From contig NZ_AP027729.1 of NCBI RefSeq assembly GCF_030296575.1, forward strand, positions 2,852,001 through 2,916,000: 64,000 nucleotides of DNA, given 5' to 3'. This DNA comes from Paraoerskovia sediminicola. Its GTDB lineage: Bacteria; Actinomycetota; Actinomycetes; Actinomycetales; Cellulomonadaceae. Both the position numbers and the translations under genes were made by a program. Below, one piece after another: positions 52,200-62,531 of this stretch (its first letter is position 1; every line of letters starts with the position of its first letter). The notes under the pieces were generated by a model, which saw only the letters and a program-made list of their open reading frames with translations, was not told the DNA's origin and made no database searches.

Positions 52200-53108
52200 G
52201 TGAGCAGCGAGAAGAGCCCCGAGACCCAGAGCGTCGGCACGGCCCGCGTCAAGCGCGGCATGGCCGAGATGCTCAAGGGCGGCGTCATCATGGACGTGGT
52301 GAACGCCGAGCAGGCGAAGATCGCGGAGGACGCCGGAGCGGTCGCGGTCATGGCGCTCGAGCGGGTCCCCGCGGACATCCGTGCGCAGGGCGGCGTGTCG
52401 CGGATGAGCGACCCCGACATGATCGACGGGATCATCGAGGCCGTCTCGATCCCCGTCATGGCGAAGGCGCGCATCGGTCACTTCGTCGAGGCGCAGGTGC
52501 TGCAGTCCCTCGGCGTCGACTACATCGACGAGTCCGAGGTCCTTACCCCGGCCGACTACGCGAACCACATCGACAAGTGGAACTACACCGTTCCCTTCGT
52601 CTGCGGTGCCACCAACCTGGGCGAGGCGCTGCGGCGCATCACCGAGGGCGCGGCGATGATCCGCTCGAAGGGTGAAGCGGGGACCGGCGACGTCTCCAAC
52701 GCGACCACGCACATGCGCCAGATCCGCCAGCAGCTCACGCGCCTCGCGTCGCTGCCGGAGGACGAGCTGTTCGTCGCGGCCAAGGAACTGCAGGCCCCGT
52801 ACGAGCTCGTCAAGGAGGTCGCGGCCACGGGCAAGCTTCCCGTCGTGCTGTTCACGGCGGGCGGGATCGCGACCCCGGCCGACGCCGCCATGATGATGCA
52901 GCTCGGCGCCGAGGGCGTGTTCGTCGGTTCCGGCATCTTCAAGTCGGGCAACCCGGCCGAGCGCGCGGCAGCGGTCGTCAAGGCCACGACGTTCTACGAC
53001 GACCCCGACGTCATCGCGAAGGTCTCGCGCGGCCTGGGCGAGGCCATGGTCGGCATCAACGTCGACGAGATCCCCGAGCCGCACCGCCTCGCCGAGCGCG
53101 GTTGGTGA
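52200..53108 (+). CDS. pdxS: Pyridoxal 5'-phosphate synthase subunit PdxS
   Basis: Makes PLP from ribose 5-phosphate, glyceraldehyde 3-phosphate and ammonia from PdxT. The 302-residue barrel shows [53 protein letters not shown] with the catalytic Lys, [10 protein letters not shown] and [33 protein letters not shown] at 52200 with TGAGGT; an ATG at 52170 would add ten residues. pdxT lies 2.7 kb downstream. Confidence 0.95.
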   Translation: MSSEKSPETQSVGTARVKRGMAEMLKGGVIMDVVNAEQAKIAEDAGAVAVMALERVPADIRAQGGVSRMSDPDMIDGIIEAVSIPVMAKARIGHFVEAQVLQSLGVDYIDESEVLTPADYANHIDKWNYTVPFVCGATNLGEALRRITEGAAMIRSKGEAGTGDVSNATTHMRQIRQQLTRLASLPEDELFVAAKELQAPYELVKEVAATGKLPVVLFTAGGIATPADAAMMMQLGAEGVFVGSGIFKSGNPAERAAAVVKATTFYDDPDVIAKVSRGLGEAMVGINVDEIPEPHRLAERGW

Positions 53109-53130
53109 CACCCGCCCGCTGAGCGCGGAC

Positions 53131-53161
53131 GACGGCCCCCGGGAGCGATCCCGGGGCCGTC
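53131..53161 (+). terminator. Strong GC-rich hairpin after pdxS
   Basis: GACGGCCCCCGGGA pairs with TCCCGGGGCCGTC around GCGA (one bulged C), 23 bases after the stop. No T run, as is common in such genomes. Confidence 0.75.
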
Positions 53162-53223
53162 CTGCGTCCCGCCGGACACGCTGACCGGCGGACCGGCCGG
53201 CATCTCCGGCTAGCCTCTCGACC

Positions 53224-53844
53224 ATGCCCGACGACGCAGCCCCCGCAGGCGCCGACCCCGCAGGCGACGGCTTCGACGACGACACCGGGAGCGGTCCGAC
53301 CACGTCGACGGCCCGCCTCGGCGACGAGTGGGTCCTCGGCCCCGACGGGCTGCGGTGGCGCCGCGCGGCGCGAGTGATCCTGCTCGACCCGGACGACCGG
53401 GTGCTGCTCGTGCGCGGGCACGACGTCGACGAGCCGACGCGGAGCTGGTGGTTCACGGTGGGCGGAGGGATCGACCCGGGGGAGTCGGCACGGGCGGCCG
53501 CCGTCCGGGAGGTCCGCGAGGAGACCGGGATCGTGCTCGCCCAGGACGACCTGTCGGGGCCCGTCGTCCGCCGCTCCGCGGTCTTCGACTTCTTCGCGGA
53601 GCACTGCCGTCAGGACGAGGAGATCTTTCTCGCCCGGACCGGGCCGACCGACGTGGGGGCGGCCTCGCGCGACGGATGGACGGAGATCGAGCGGGACGTC
53701 CTCGACGAGCTGCGCTGGTGGGACCTCGATGCGCTCGCCGAGGTCGAGATCGAGGTGTTCCCCGTCGAGCTGGTCGAGATCGTGCGGGGCCTGCTCCGAG
53801 GGTGGGACGGGGTGGTGCGCGAGCTCGGGGTCGGCCGCGGCTGA
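53224..53844 (+). CDS. Nudix hydrolase
   Basis: A 206-residue pyrophosphohydrolase. The Nudix box GGIDPGESARAAAVREVREETGI is complete with the RE-EE metal site. Substrate unknown; FTVGGGIDPGES and the acidic N-terminal lead do not decide it. Independent from the neighbours: hairpin before it, convergent with clcA. Confidence 0.87.
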   Translation: MPDDAAPAGADPAGDGFDDDTGSGPTTSTARLGDEWVLGPDGLRWRRAARVILLDPDDRVLLVRGHDVDEPTRSWWFTVGGGIDPGESARAAAVREVREETGIVLAQDDLSGPVVRRSAVFDFFAEHCRQDEEIFLARTGPTDVGAASRDGWTEIERDVLDELRWWDLDALAEVEIEVFPVELVEIVRGLLRGWDGVVRELGVGRG

Positions 53845-53862
53845 GGTCGAGAGACGAGACCC

Positions 53863-53907
53863 GCGGTGGCTTGGCCTGCGGTGGCTTGGCCCGCGGTGGC
53901 GCGGCCC
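53863..53907 (+). repeat. Three 15-bp tandem repeats
   Basis: GCGGTGGCTTGGCCT, GCGGTGGCTTGGCCC and GCGGTGGCGCGGCCC in the 65-bp space between the convergent Nudix and ClC genes. Function unknown. Confidence 0.85.
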
Positions 53908-53909
53908 GG

Positions 53910-55696
53910 TCAGGCCGGGCCGTGCGGTGAATCAGGTGTGGCGGTGGCTGCCGAGAGCGCGCCGAGCACCTGGCGGTGCGTCAGCCAGCCGACCATCGCG
54001 CCGTCGGCGTCCACGACGGCGATGCCCTCGTCCTCCGGGTGCTTGTGCAGCACCGCGAGGGCGTCCCGCAGCGTCAGCCCGACGTCGACCCGACCGACCT
54101 CGTCGATGACGTGGCCCACGGTCTGGTCGGCGACCTCGTCGTCGGAGTGGAGGGACTCGGCGGCCATGTCGGCGCGCAGGTGCCCTCGGAGGCGACCGTC
54201 GTCGACGACCGGGATGCTCGTCCGACCGGAGGCGAGCAGGAGCCGTGACGCCGCGTCGAGCCGGGTCGACGACTCGACGCTCGGCGGGCTCGGGTCCATG
54301 ACGTCCGCGATGAGGAGGTCGCCGAGCACCCGGTCCGCGGGGTGCTCGTCGAGGTCGATGCCGCGGCGGGCGAGCTTGAGCGAGTAGACCGTCTCCTTGC
54401 TGAGCATCCTGCTGATCCCCGTCGCGAGGACGATCGCGAGCATCAGGGGCAGGATGATCGAGTACTCGCCCGTGAGCTCGAAGAGCATGATGACGGCCGT
54501 CAGCGGCGCCCTCGCCGAGCCGGCGAAGACGGCCCCCATGCCGACGATGGCGAAGGCCCCGGCCGACGGGGTGAGCTCGGGGGCGATCAGGTTCACGATC
54601 TCGCCGAACGCGGCGCCGAGCATGCCGCCGACGAACAGGGACGGTGCGAAGACGCCACCGGAGCCGCCGATGCCCAGCGTCAGGCTGGTGGCGATGATCT
54701 TGCCGACGAGCAGGAGGATGAGGACGCCGATCGCGTACCTGCCGTTGACCCCGGCCTCCAGCACCGGGTAGCCGACGCCGTACATCTGCGGCAGGACCAG
54801 GAGGATCAGTCCGAGGAAGACGCCACCGACCGCCGGGCGGAGCCACTCGGGTCCGCGCCAGATCTTGTCGCAGAGATCCTCGATGACGTAGAGGATCCGC
54901 GCGAAGCCGATGCCCACGGCGCCGGCGATGATGCCCAGCAGGGCGAACAGCAGGTAGGCCCACGCGTGGTCGACGGTGAACGCGGGCAGGATCAGGAACG
55001 GGTCGTTGCCGAGCATCGACCGGCCGACGACCGACGCCGTGACCGAGGAGAGGACGACGAGCCCGAAGGAGCGCGCGGTGAAGTCCCGCAGGATCAGCTC
55101 GAGCGCGAAGATGACGCCGGCGATCGGTGCGTTGAACGTCGCCGCGATGCCCGCAGCCGACCCGGCGGCCACGAGGGTCCGCATGCGGGACAGCGGCATC
55201 CGCGTCCACTGTCCGAACGTCGACCCGAGCGCCGCACCGATCTGGACGATCGGTCCTTCGCGCCCGACCGACCCGCCGGAGCCGATGGTCACGGCCGACG
55301 CGAGCGCCTTGACCGCAGCGACCCTGGCGCGGATGCGTCCACCGTGGCGGGCGACCGCGACCATGACCTCCGGGACGCCGTGCCCACGGGCCTCACGGGC
55401 CCCGAAGTAGACGAGCGGTCCGTAGATCAGTCCGCCGACCACGGGGGCGAGGACCACGAAGTACGGCCCGAGCCAGGGGACCCACGGGTTCGGGGGTGGT
55501 TGCCGAGACCCACCGCCGAGTAGTCGGTGGTCCCGCTGAAGACCTGGGTGACGGCATCGATGAGCCAGCGGAACCCGACGGCCCCTAGTCCGGTGAACGC
55601 TCCGACGAAGATCGTCAGGATCACGAGGCCGACGGTGCCGGTGCGAAGGTTCTCTCCCGCCCGCTGCTTCAGTGAGACAGGGGTCGCCGGCGCCAT
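53910..55696 (-). CDS. clcA: ClC chloride channel/antiporter with CBS domains, frame break
   Basis: Moves chloride across the membrane, probably in exchange for protons because the gating Glu of GREGPIVQIG is present. Other signatures: GHGVPEVM, SGGSVGREGP, GIGGSGGVFAPSLFVGGMLG. Two C-terminal CBS domains (about residues 440-580; VADVMDPSPPSVE.., GRTSIPVVDDGRLRG). The break is near 55493, minus strand AACCACCCCCGAACC; one more C restores NHPPNPWVPWLGPYFVVLAPVVGG. About 595 residues. ATG at 55696. Confidence 0.88.
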
Positions 55697-55835
55697 GACG
55701 TCAAACTAGCAGCGGGCGCCGGGCCGGGGACCCTGGGATCAACCGGTGGACGCGACCTGCTCTACCTCTGGTTGCCACGTACGGCCCGCCCGGCCCCGGG
55801 CCGCGCCCGAGCGGCCTGCGCCGCCCGACTACGAT

Positions 55836-56447
55836 GTGCCGGTGATTCCTACGATCGGTGTCCTCGCCCTCCAGGGCGACGTGGTCGAGCACGTCCGCGC
55901 CCTCGAACGATCCGGTGCGCGAGCCGTCGGGGTCCGCAGGCCGGCCGAGCTCGCGTCGGTCGACGCGCTCGTCCTGCCCGGCGGCGAGTCCACGACCATC
56001 GACAAGCTGCTCAGGATCTTCGAGCTCCACGGCCCGCTGCAAGAACGAATCGCGCAGGGCTTCCCCGTCTATGGCTCGTGCGCCGGGATGATCCTGCTCG
56101 CCGACCGCGTCCTGGACGGCACGGCCGACCAGAGGACGCTCGGTGGGCTCGACGTGACAGTGCGACGCAACGCGTTCGGGCGCCAGGTCGACTCGTTCGA
56201 GACGACCCTGCCCTTCGCCGGCATCGACGGGCCCGACGTCGAGGCGACGTTCATCCGCGCGCCGTGGATCGAGGAGGCCGGCGAGGGGGTCGAGGTCCTC
56301 GCCCGGATCCCCGCGGACGGCGGGGGCGACGCCGCCGGTAGGATCGTCGCAGTACGCCAAGGGGCTCTGCTCGCCACGTCGTTCCACCCGGAGATCACCG
56401 GGGACGCGCGGGTGCACGAGCTGTTCGTCGAGATCGTGAAGGAGTAA
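55836..56447 (+). CDS. pdxT: Pyridoxal 5'-phosphate synthase glutaminase subunit PdxT
   Basis: Hydrolyses glutamine and passes ammonia to PdxS. The 203-residue class I glutaminase has [36 protein letters not shown] with the nucleophile Cys, and SFHPEITGD with the His-Glu pair. GTG starts at 55836 or 55842; no ribosome site is seen, so possibly leaderless. YebC follows seven bases after its stop. Confidence 0.93.
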   Translation: MPVIPTIGVLALQGDVVEHVRALERSGARAVGVRRPAELASVDALVLPGGESTTIDKLLRIFELHGPLQERIAQGFPVYGSCAGMILLADRVLDGTADQRTLGGLDVTVRRNAFGRQVDSFETTLPFAGIDGPDVEATFIRAPWIEEAGEGVEVLARIPADGGGDAAGRIVAVRQGALLATSFHPEITGDARVHELFVEIVKE

Positions 56448-56454
56448 GTCGGGC

Positions 56455-57210
56455 ATGTCAGGTCACTCCAAGTGGGCTACGACCAAGCACCAGAAGGCCG
56501 CGAAGGACGCCAAGCGCGGCAAGCTCTTCGCGAAGCTCATCAAGAACATCGAGGTCGCGGCGCGGACCGGCGGCGGTGACGTCGCGGGCAACCCGACGCT
56601 CTTCGACGCGATCCAGAAGGCCAAGAAGACCTCGGTCCCGAACGAGAACATCGACCGCGCCGTCAAGCGCGGTTCCGGCCAGGAGGCCGGCGGCGCCGAC
56701 TACCAGACCATCATGTACGAGGGCTACGGCAACGGCGGGATCGCCGTGCTCGTGGAGTGCCTGACGGACAACAAGAACCGCGCCGCAGCGGACGTCCGTC
56801 TCGCGTTCACCCGCAACGGCGGACAGCTCGCCGACCCGGGCTCGGTCTCCTACCTCTTCTCCCGCAAGGGCGTCGTGATCGTCCCGAAGGAGGGCACGAC
56901 CGAGGACGACGTCATGGAGGCGGTCCTCGAGGCCGGGGGCGAGGAGGTCAGCGACCTCGGTGACTCGTTCGAGGTCCTCAGCGAGGCGACCGACCTGGTG
57001 CCCGTCCGCACGGCGCTCCAGGAGGCCGGCATCGAGTACGACTCGGCCGACGTCGTCTGGCACCCGTCGATGCAGATCGAGGTCGACGCCGACGGCGCCC
57101 GCAACATCCTGCGTCTCATCGACACGCTCGACGACAGCGACGACGTCCAGAACGTCTACGCGAACTTCGACGCCTCCGACGAGGTCATGGCGGAGCTCGA
57201 CGCCGACTGA
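56455..57210 (+). CDS. yebC: YebC/PmpR-family protein
   Basis: A 251-residue protein of the YebC/TACO1 family, linked to translation of difficult sequences and to regulation. [51 protein letters not shown] and [11 protein letters not shown] are typical. Sits before ruvCAB as in most actinobacteria. AAGGAGTAAG before the ATG. Confidence 0.95.
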   Translation: MSGHSKWATTKHQKAAKDAKRGKLFAKLIKNIEVAARTGGGDVAGNPTLFDAIQKAKKTSVPNENIDRAVKRGSGQEAGGADYQTIMYEGYGNGGIAVLVECLTDNKNRAAADVRLAFTRNGGQLADPGSVSYLFSRKGVVIVPKEGTTEDDVMEAVLEAGGEEVSDLGDSFEVLSEATDLVPVRTALQEAGIEYDSADVVWHPSMQIEVDADGARNILRLIDTLDDSDDVQNVYANFDASDEVMAELDAD

Positions 57211-57291
57211 CCGGTCGCTCGGCCGGACGGCGACCCTCGCGCCCGGCGTGCCCAGCCGCCCGGCGCGCGTCACGGGTGCGACGCTGACCCG

Positions 57292-57855
57292 GTGCGAGTT
57301 CTCGGAGTGGACCCAGGGCTGACCCGGTGCGGTGTCGGCGTCGTCGACTCGCTCCCGGGGCGGCGCGCCGAGCTCGTCGCCGTGGGCGTGATCCAGAGCT
57401 CGCCCACCGACTCGGTCGACCTGCGCCTCCTGCGCATCGCCGACCGTCTGGACGTGTGGCTGGACGAGCACGTGCCCGACGTCGTCGCGGTCGAGCGCGT
57501 CTTCGCCCAGCACAACGTCGGGACCGTCATGGGCACGGCCCAGGTGGCGGGGCTCGCGATGGTCGCGGCCGCGCGACGTCGCGTGCCGGTCGCCCTGCAC
57601 ACCCCCAGCGAGGTCAAGGCCGCGGTCACGGGCAGCGGGCGCGCGGGCAAGGAGCAGGTCCAGCGCATGGTCGCCGGGATCCTCGGCCTGGCGGAGGCTC
57701 CGCGCCCGGCGGACGCGGCGGACGCTCTCGCCATCGCGGTGTGCCACCTCTGGCGGCCGACCGGGGCCCTGCAGGGCGGCGAGCGGAACGAGCTCACGCC
57801 CGCCCAGCGCGCGTGGGCGGCGGCGGAGCAGGCGGCCCGGCGTGGAAAAGGCTGA
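57292..57855 (+). CDS. ruvC: Holliday junction resolvase RuvC
   Basis: Cuts Holliday junctions. The 187-residue nuclease shows the acidic active site: [10 protein letters not shown] (Asp), [13 protein letters not shown] (Glu), and [17 protein letters not shown] (Asp). GTG start. First of ruvC-ruvA-ruvB. Confidence 0.95.
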   Translation: MRVLGVDPGLTRCGVGVVDSLPGRRAELVAVGVIQSSPTDSVDLRLLRIADRLDVWLDEHVPDVVAVERVFAQHNVGTVMGTAQVAGLAMVAAARRRVPVALHTPSEVKAAVTGSGRAGKEQVQRMVAGILGLAEAPRPADAADALAIAVCHLWRPTGALQGGERNELTPAQRAWAAAEQAARRGKG

Positions 57856-57929
57856 GCGTCGGACGCCGGTGCTAGGGTGAGCGCCGTTCGTACAGGTGTT
57901 CGGTCTGGTGCCGTTTCATGGAGGTCCGT

Positions 57930-58551
57930 GTGATCGCGTCGTTGTCGGGGACCGTGGCGTCCGTGTCCCTCGATCGTGCCGTGATCGAGGTCAACGGGAT
58001 CGGCTACCTCGTCCACGCCGTGCCCGCGCTGCTGTCCTCCCTGCGGGTCGGGGAGCAGGCTCGCGTCGCGACCACGATGGTGGTCCGTGAGGACTCGATG
58101 ACGCTGTTCGGGTTCGCCGACGACGACGAGCGGCTGGTCTTCGAGACGGTCCAGACCGTCTCCGGCGTCGGCCCGCGGCTCGCGCTCGCGATGCTGGCGG
58201 TGCACACGCCCGACGCGCTGCGTCGCGCGGTGTCGGGGAGGACATCGCCGCCCTGATGCGCGTCCCGGGCATCGGCCGCAAGGGGGCGCAGCGCATCGCG
58301 CTGGAGCTCGGCGACAAGCTGGGTGCACCGGGGGCCGACCCCCAGGAGACGGGGAGTCCGCGGCCGCCGGCCCGGTCGATCACCGGGACCGTGTGGTCGA
58401 GGCCCTGGTCGGCCTCGGGTGGACGGCCAAGGTCGCCGAGGAGACGGTCGCCGGCGTGCTGTCTGCGGCCGGGGAGTCCGCGGTCGACGAGGCCGACGTC
58501 GCGGGTGCTCTGCGCGCGGCGCTCCGGGTGCTGGGGGCGCAGCGTGGCTGA
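57930..58551 (+). CDS. ruvA: Holliday junction helicase subunit RuvA, two frame breaks
   Basis: Binds the four-way junction and loads RuvB. OB domain [28 protein letters not shown], helix-hairpin-helix [12 protein letters not shown] and [21 protein letters not shown], then domain III. Breaks near 58238 (GTCGGGGAGGAC; one G more gives [15 protein letters not shown]) and near 58358 (GACGGGGAGTCC; one G more gives [15 protein letters not shown]). About 207 residues restored. The GTG at 57930 has GGAGG five bases before. Confidence 0.88.
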
Positions 58552-59658
58552 CTTCGACCGTGTCGGCGCGCAGTCGGACGGTCTCGACGAGGTCGCTCCG
58601 CGGACCGGTACCGCCGGCGAGTCGTCCGAGACGGGCACCGACCGGCTCGTCGCCGCCGGCGCCGACGACCTGGAGCGGGCCGCCGAGGCGGCGCTGAGGC
58701 CGCGGACGCTCGACGACTTCGTCGGGCAGAAGATCGTCCGCGACCAGCTCTCGCTCGTGCTGCGCGCGGCGATCGGGCGAGGCGCGACCCCCGACCACGT
58801 CCTGCTCTCGGGCCCCCGGGGCTCGGCAAGACGACCCTCGCGATGATCATCGCCAACGAGCTCGGTACGTCGCTGCGTGTCACGTCCGGGCCTGCGATCC
58901 AGCACGCCGGGGACCTCGCCGCCGTCCTGTCCTCGCTCGAGGAGGGCGAGGTCCTGTTCATCGACGAGATCCACAGGCTCGCGCGACCGGCCGAGGAGCT
59001 CCTGTACGTCGCCATGGAGGACTTCCGGGTCGACGTCGTCGTGGGCAAGGGGGCGGGGGCGAGCGCGATCCCGCTGAGTCTGCCGCCGTTCACGGTGGTC
59101 GGTGCCACGACCCGCGCCGGGCTGCTCCCGGCGCCCCTGCGCGACAGGTTCGGGTTCACCGGGCACCTCGACTTCTACGACCCCGCGGAGCTCGAGCGGG
59201 TCATCACCAGGTCGGCCAGGCTGCTCGGGGCACCGCTCGCGCACGCCGCGGCGCACGAGATCGCCGGGCGGTCCCGAGGCACCCCGCGCATCGCCAACCG
59301 CCTCCTGCGCCGGGTCAGGGACTGGGCCCAGGTCCGCGGCGACGGCACCCTCGACCTCGCGGCCGCCCGCGCCGCCCTCGAGGTGTACGAGGTCGACGAG
59401 CTCGGCCTCGACCGCCTCGACCGCTCGGTGCTCCGAGCGCTGTGCACCCGGTTCGGAGGCGGGCCGGTCGGCCTGTCGACGCTCGCCGTCACGGTCGGCG
59501 AGGAGGGCGAGACGGTCGAGACGGTCGCGGAGCCCTATCTCGTCCGGGAGGGGCTGATCGGCCGCACCCCGCGGGGACGCGTGGCGACCCCTGCTGCCTG
59601 GGAACACCTCGGGCTCGTCCCCCCGAAGCCCGAGGGGCTTCTCTTCGACCAGGGCTGA
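58544..59658 (+). CDS. ruvB: Holliday junction helicase RuvB, frame break at Walker A
   Basis: AAA+ motor of branch migration. [40 protein letters not shown] (Walker B), [19 protein letters not shown] (sensor 1, Arg finger), [17 protein letters not shown], and the winged domain [12 protein letters not shown]. The break near 58815 (TCGGGCCCCCGGGG) hits Walker A; one more C restores [18 protein letters not shown]. About 371 residues. GTG overlaps the end of ruvA by eight bases. Confidence 0.92.
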
Positions 59659-59719
59659 ACGCTGTGACGTGCGTCGCGGACGAGGCCCTAGACTGATCGG
59701 ACCGACCGTACGGGCAACC

Positions 59720-59764
59720 CGGGCGTCGTCGCCCGTTGGACCTGGACGGGCGTGCGCCTAGACT
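59720..59764 (+). promoter_or_regulatory. Hairpin and yajC-secDF promoter
   Basis: CGGGCG-TCGT-CGCCCG (59720-59735) may end the ruv transcript. Directly after it TTGGAC (59736-59741) and TAGACT (59759-59764), spacing 17, form a good promoter before yajC. The nonamer CCTAGACTG occurs here (59757) and at 59687. Confidence 0.6.
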
Positions 59765-59801
59765 GCCGCGCAGAACCCACCCGAAGGACGTGCATCTCCC
59801 C

Positions 59802-60341
59802 ATGGAACTGATCATCTTCGCCGTGCTCGCGATCGGTCTGCTCTTCTTCATGAGCAGCCGCACCCGCAAGCAGCAGCGCGCGCAGCAGGACTTCCGCTCG
59901 CAGCTGCAGGTCGGTACCGAGGTGATGACCCAGTCGGGCATGTACGGCACCGTCGTCGAGATCGACGAGGTGGCCGACGTGATCACCCTCGAGGCCGAGC
60001 CGGGCGGGAGCCGCACGCGCTGGCTCCGCGCCGCGATCGGCAAGGAGGTCGTGCAGCACGTCGAGGAGGAGCCGGTCGACACCGACGACGAGCTGGACGA
60101 GACCGTCGAGGTCCCGGACGACCTCTCAGGCCTCCCCGGCGCGCAGCAGGGCGACGCGGACACCGAGCGCGAGTCCGAGGGCGCGGACCAGGACGAGACC
60201 TCTGAGCGTGTCGAGGTCGCCGAGGGCGACGGCACGGTCCAGGACGAGGTCGTCGAGGACGACGCCACGGAGTCCGCGGACACGGTCCACGACGCCGACA
60301 CCGACGCCGACACCGACGACCGGGGCGAGACGAAGAACTGA
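59802..60341 (+). CDS. yajC: Preprotein translocase subunit YajC with long acidic tail
   Basis: A 179-residue accessory Sec protein. One membrane helix (LIIFAVLAIGLLFFM, residues 3-17), a basic segment RTRKQQRAQQDF, and the small domain VGTEVMTQSGMYGTVVEIDE. Residues 90-179 are a long Asp/Glu-rich tail, much longer than in typical YajC. Precedes secD and secF. Confidence 0.9.
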   Translation: MELIIFAVLAIGLLFFMSSRTRKQQRAQQDFRSQLQVGTEVMTQSGMYGTVVEIDEVADVITLEAEPGGSRTRWLRAAIGKEVVQHVEEEPVDTDDELDETVEVPDDLSGLPGAQQGDADTERESEGADQDETSERVEVAEGDGTVQDEVVEDDATESADTVHDADTDADTDDRGETKN

Positions 60342-60431
60342 TTCGGACCGATCGGGTGGACGGACGCGCGGCCACCCGCTGAACCGAGCCGGCCACCGAC
60401 GGTGGGCTCGCACACGAGAAGAGACGGACTC

Positions 60432-62531
60432 TTGGCCAGCAGCAAGGCACGTACACGCCCGGTGCGCACACTGGTGACCCTCGGGATCATCATCGTGGCG
60501 CTGTTCGCGTCGATCTTCGCGGGGACGCAGCTCGACGGGAAATCCGACGACAACCCGGGCGGCGCGAGCTGGGTGCCGGAGCTGGCGCTCGACCTCCAGG
60601 GCGGGACACAGCTGATCCTCGAGCCGGTCACCGAGCCGGGCTACGAGGTGACCGACGAGGACATCAACCAGTCGATCGCGGTGATCCGTCAGCGCATCGA
60701 CTCGTCCGGTGTCGCAGAGGCCGAGATCACGCGACAGGGCTCGAGCAACATCGTCGTCGGCATCCCCGGCGAGGTCAGCGACGAGACGATCGCCCTGATC
60801 GTCACGCCCGCGCAGATGAACTTCCGGCCGGTGCTCCAGGTCGGTTCGCCCCTGCCGGCCGAGGCGGCCGCGGACGAGTCCGCGGTCCCCGAGGACGGCG
60901 TGACGGCGCCCGAGGGCGACGCGACCGAGGAGCCGACCGACGCCGAGACGTCCGTCCCGACGGACGAGGCGACGCCGGCGTCGCACAGCCTCACGGCCAC
61001 CGACGAGGACCCGGCGACCGAGGAGCCCGCGGCGACCGACGAGTCCGCGCCCGACGCGACCGACGAGCCCACCGACGGCGCGACCGAGGGGACCGATGCG
61101 ACCGCCGGTGCCACGCCGTCCGACCCGAGCGACCTGAGCCAGATCACCCCGGAGATCCAGGCCGAGTTCGACGCCCTCAACTGCCTCGAGCCGACCGCGC
61201 AGGACCCGGGCGTCGACCCGGCGGACGAGCCGCTGGTCACCTGCGCCGACGACGGCACCGCCAAGTACATCCTCGGACCGGTCGAGATCGCCGGGACCGA
61301 GATCGACAGCGCCACCGCGGGCATCCGGAGCAGCAACGGGGTCTCGACCGGCGAGTACGTGGTGAACATCAGCTTCACCAACGAGGGCACGGAGCAGTTC
61401 GCCGCCTCGACCGAGCGGCTGTTCGCCCTCCCGGCCCCGCAGAACGCGTTCGCGATGGTCCTCGACGGACTGGTCATCTCGGCACCCTCGGTCAACGAGC
61501 CGATCCCCAACGGTCAGGCGGAGATCTCCGGCAACTTCACCCGGGAGAGCTCGGCGACGCTCGCGAACCAGCTCAACTTCGGTGCCCTGCCGCTGACGTT
61601 CGAGGTGCAGAGCCAGGAGCAGATCTCGGCGACGCTCGGCGCGGACCAGCTCGAGAAGGGCCTCATCGCCGGCCTCATCGGCCTGCTCCTCGTCGGTGTC
61701 TACTCGATCTTCCAGTACCGCGCGCTCGGCCTCGTGACCGTCGCGTCCCTGATGATCGCGGGCCTCATCACCTACGGCCTCATCACCCTGCTCTCCTGGA
61801 CGCAGGGCTACCGGCTCTCGCTGCCCGGCGTCGCCGGCCTGATCGTGGCGATCGGAGTCACGGCCGACTCGTTCATCGTCTACTTCGAGCGGATCCGTGA
61901 CGAGCTGCGGGACGGTCGCGGACTCGTCGGCTCCGTCGAGCGCGGCTGGTCCCGAGCCCGCCGGACGATCTTCGCGTCCGACACCGTGAACTTCCTTGCC
62001 GCCGTGATCCTCTACCTGCTCGCGGTCGGTGGCGTGCGAGGGTTCGCCTTCACGCTCGGGCTCACGACGCTCGTCGACCTCCTCGTGGTCATCATGTTCA
62101 CGCACCCCGTCATGCAACTTCTCGCGAAGACGAAGTTCTTCGGCGAGGGTCACGCCGGCTCGGGCCTCGACCCGAGGCGGCTCGGGGTCGAGTCGATCCG
62201 CTACGCGGGACGTGGCCGGGTCTCCACGCCGAAGAAGAAGGCGAAGGCCTCCGGAGCGACGGCGTCCGACGACACGCGTGCGGAGACAGCCGACTCGCTC
62301 GTCAGCGTCGGAGCGGCTGGTGGTGCCGGCGCGGCCGGCGCCGCCGACGCCCCTGCGGCCCCGATGACGATCGCCGAGCGCCGCGCGGCGGCGCGGCGGG
62401 CTCAGCTCCAGGATGCCCCCGACCCGGCCGCCAGCGGTGAGGTCGCGGCCGACGCCGGTCCGCCCGACGGTCCGTCGGCCCAGGCGGACGAGTCCGAGGA
62501 ACCGAGCGCGACGAACGAGGAGAAGCACTGA
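60432..62531 (+). CDS. secD: Protein translocase subunit SecD with acidic insert
   Basis: RND-type subunit that uses proton flow to aid export. N-terminal helix, LALDLQGGTQLILEP, VIRQRIDSSGVAEAEI, then after an insert the P1 part, and six C-terminal helices (TADSFIVYFERIRDE, NFLAAVILYLLAVG). About 95 residues (150-245) are an Asp/Glu/Thr/Ala-rich low-complexity insert in the first extracytoplasmic domain. The C terminus is an Ala-rich charged tail. TTG at 60432 is preferred; a GTG at 60402 is possible. 699 residues. TGATG overlap with secF. Confidence 0.92.
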   Translation: MASSKARTRPVRTLVTLGIIIVALFASIFAGTQLDGKSDDNPGGASWVPELALDLQGGTQLILEPVTEPGYEVTDEDINQSIAVIRQRIDSSGVAEAEITRQGSSNIVVGIPGEVSDETIALIVTPAQMNFRPVLQVGSPLPAEAAADESAVPEDGVTAPEGDATEEPTDAETSVPTDEATPASHSLTATDEDPATEEPAATDESAPDATDEPTDGATEGTDATAGATPSDPSDLSQITPEIQAEFDALNCLEPTAQDPGVDPADEPLVTCADDGTAKYILGPVEIAGTEIDSATAGIRSSNGVSTGEYVVNISFTNEGTEQFAASTERLFALPAPQNAFAMVLDGLVISAPSVNEPIPNGQAEISGNFTRESSATLANQLNFGALPLTFEVQSQEQISATLGADQLEKGLIAGLIGLLLVGVYSIFQYRALGLVTVASLMIAGLITYGLITLLSWTQGYRLSLPGVAGLIVAIGVTADSFIVYFERIRDELRDGRGLVGSVERGWSRARRTIFASDTVNFLAAVILYLLAVGGVRGFAFTLGLTTLVDLLVVIMFTHPVMQLLAKTKFFGEGHAGSGLDPRRLGVESIRYAGRGRVSTPKKKAKASGATASDDTRAETADSLVSVGAAGGAGAAGAADAPAAPMTIAERRAAARRAQLQDAPDPAASGEVAADAGPPDGPSAQADESEEPSATNEEKH

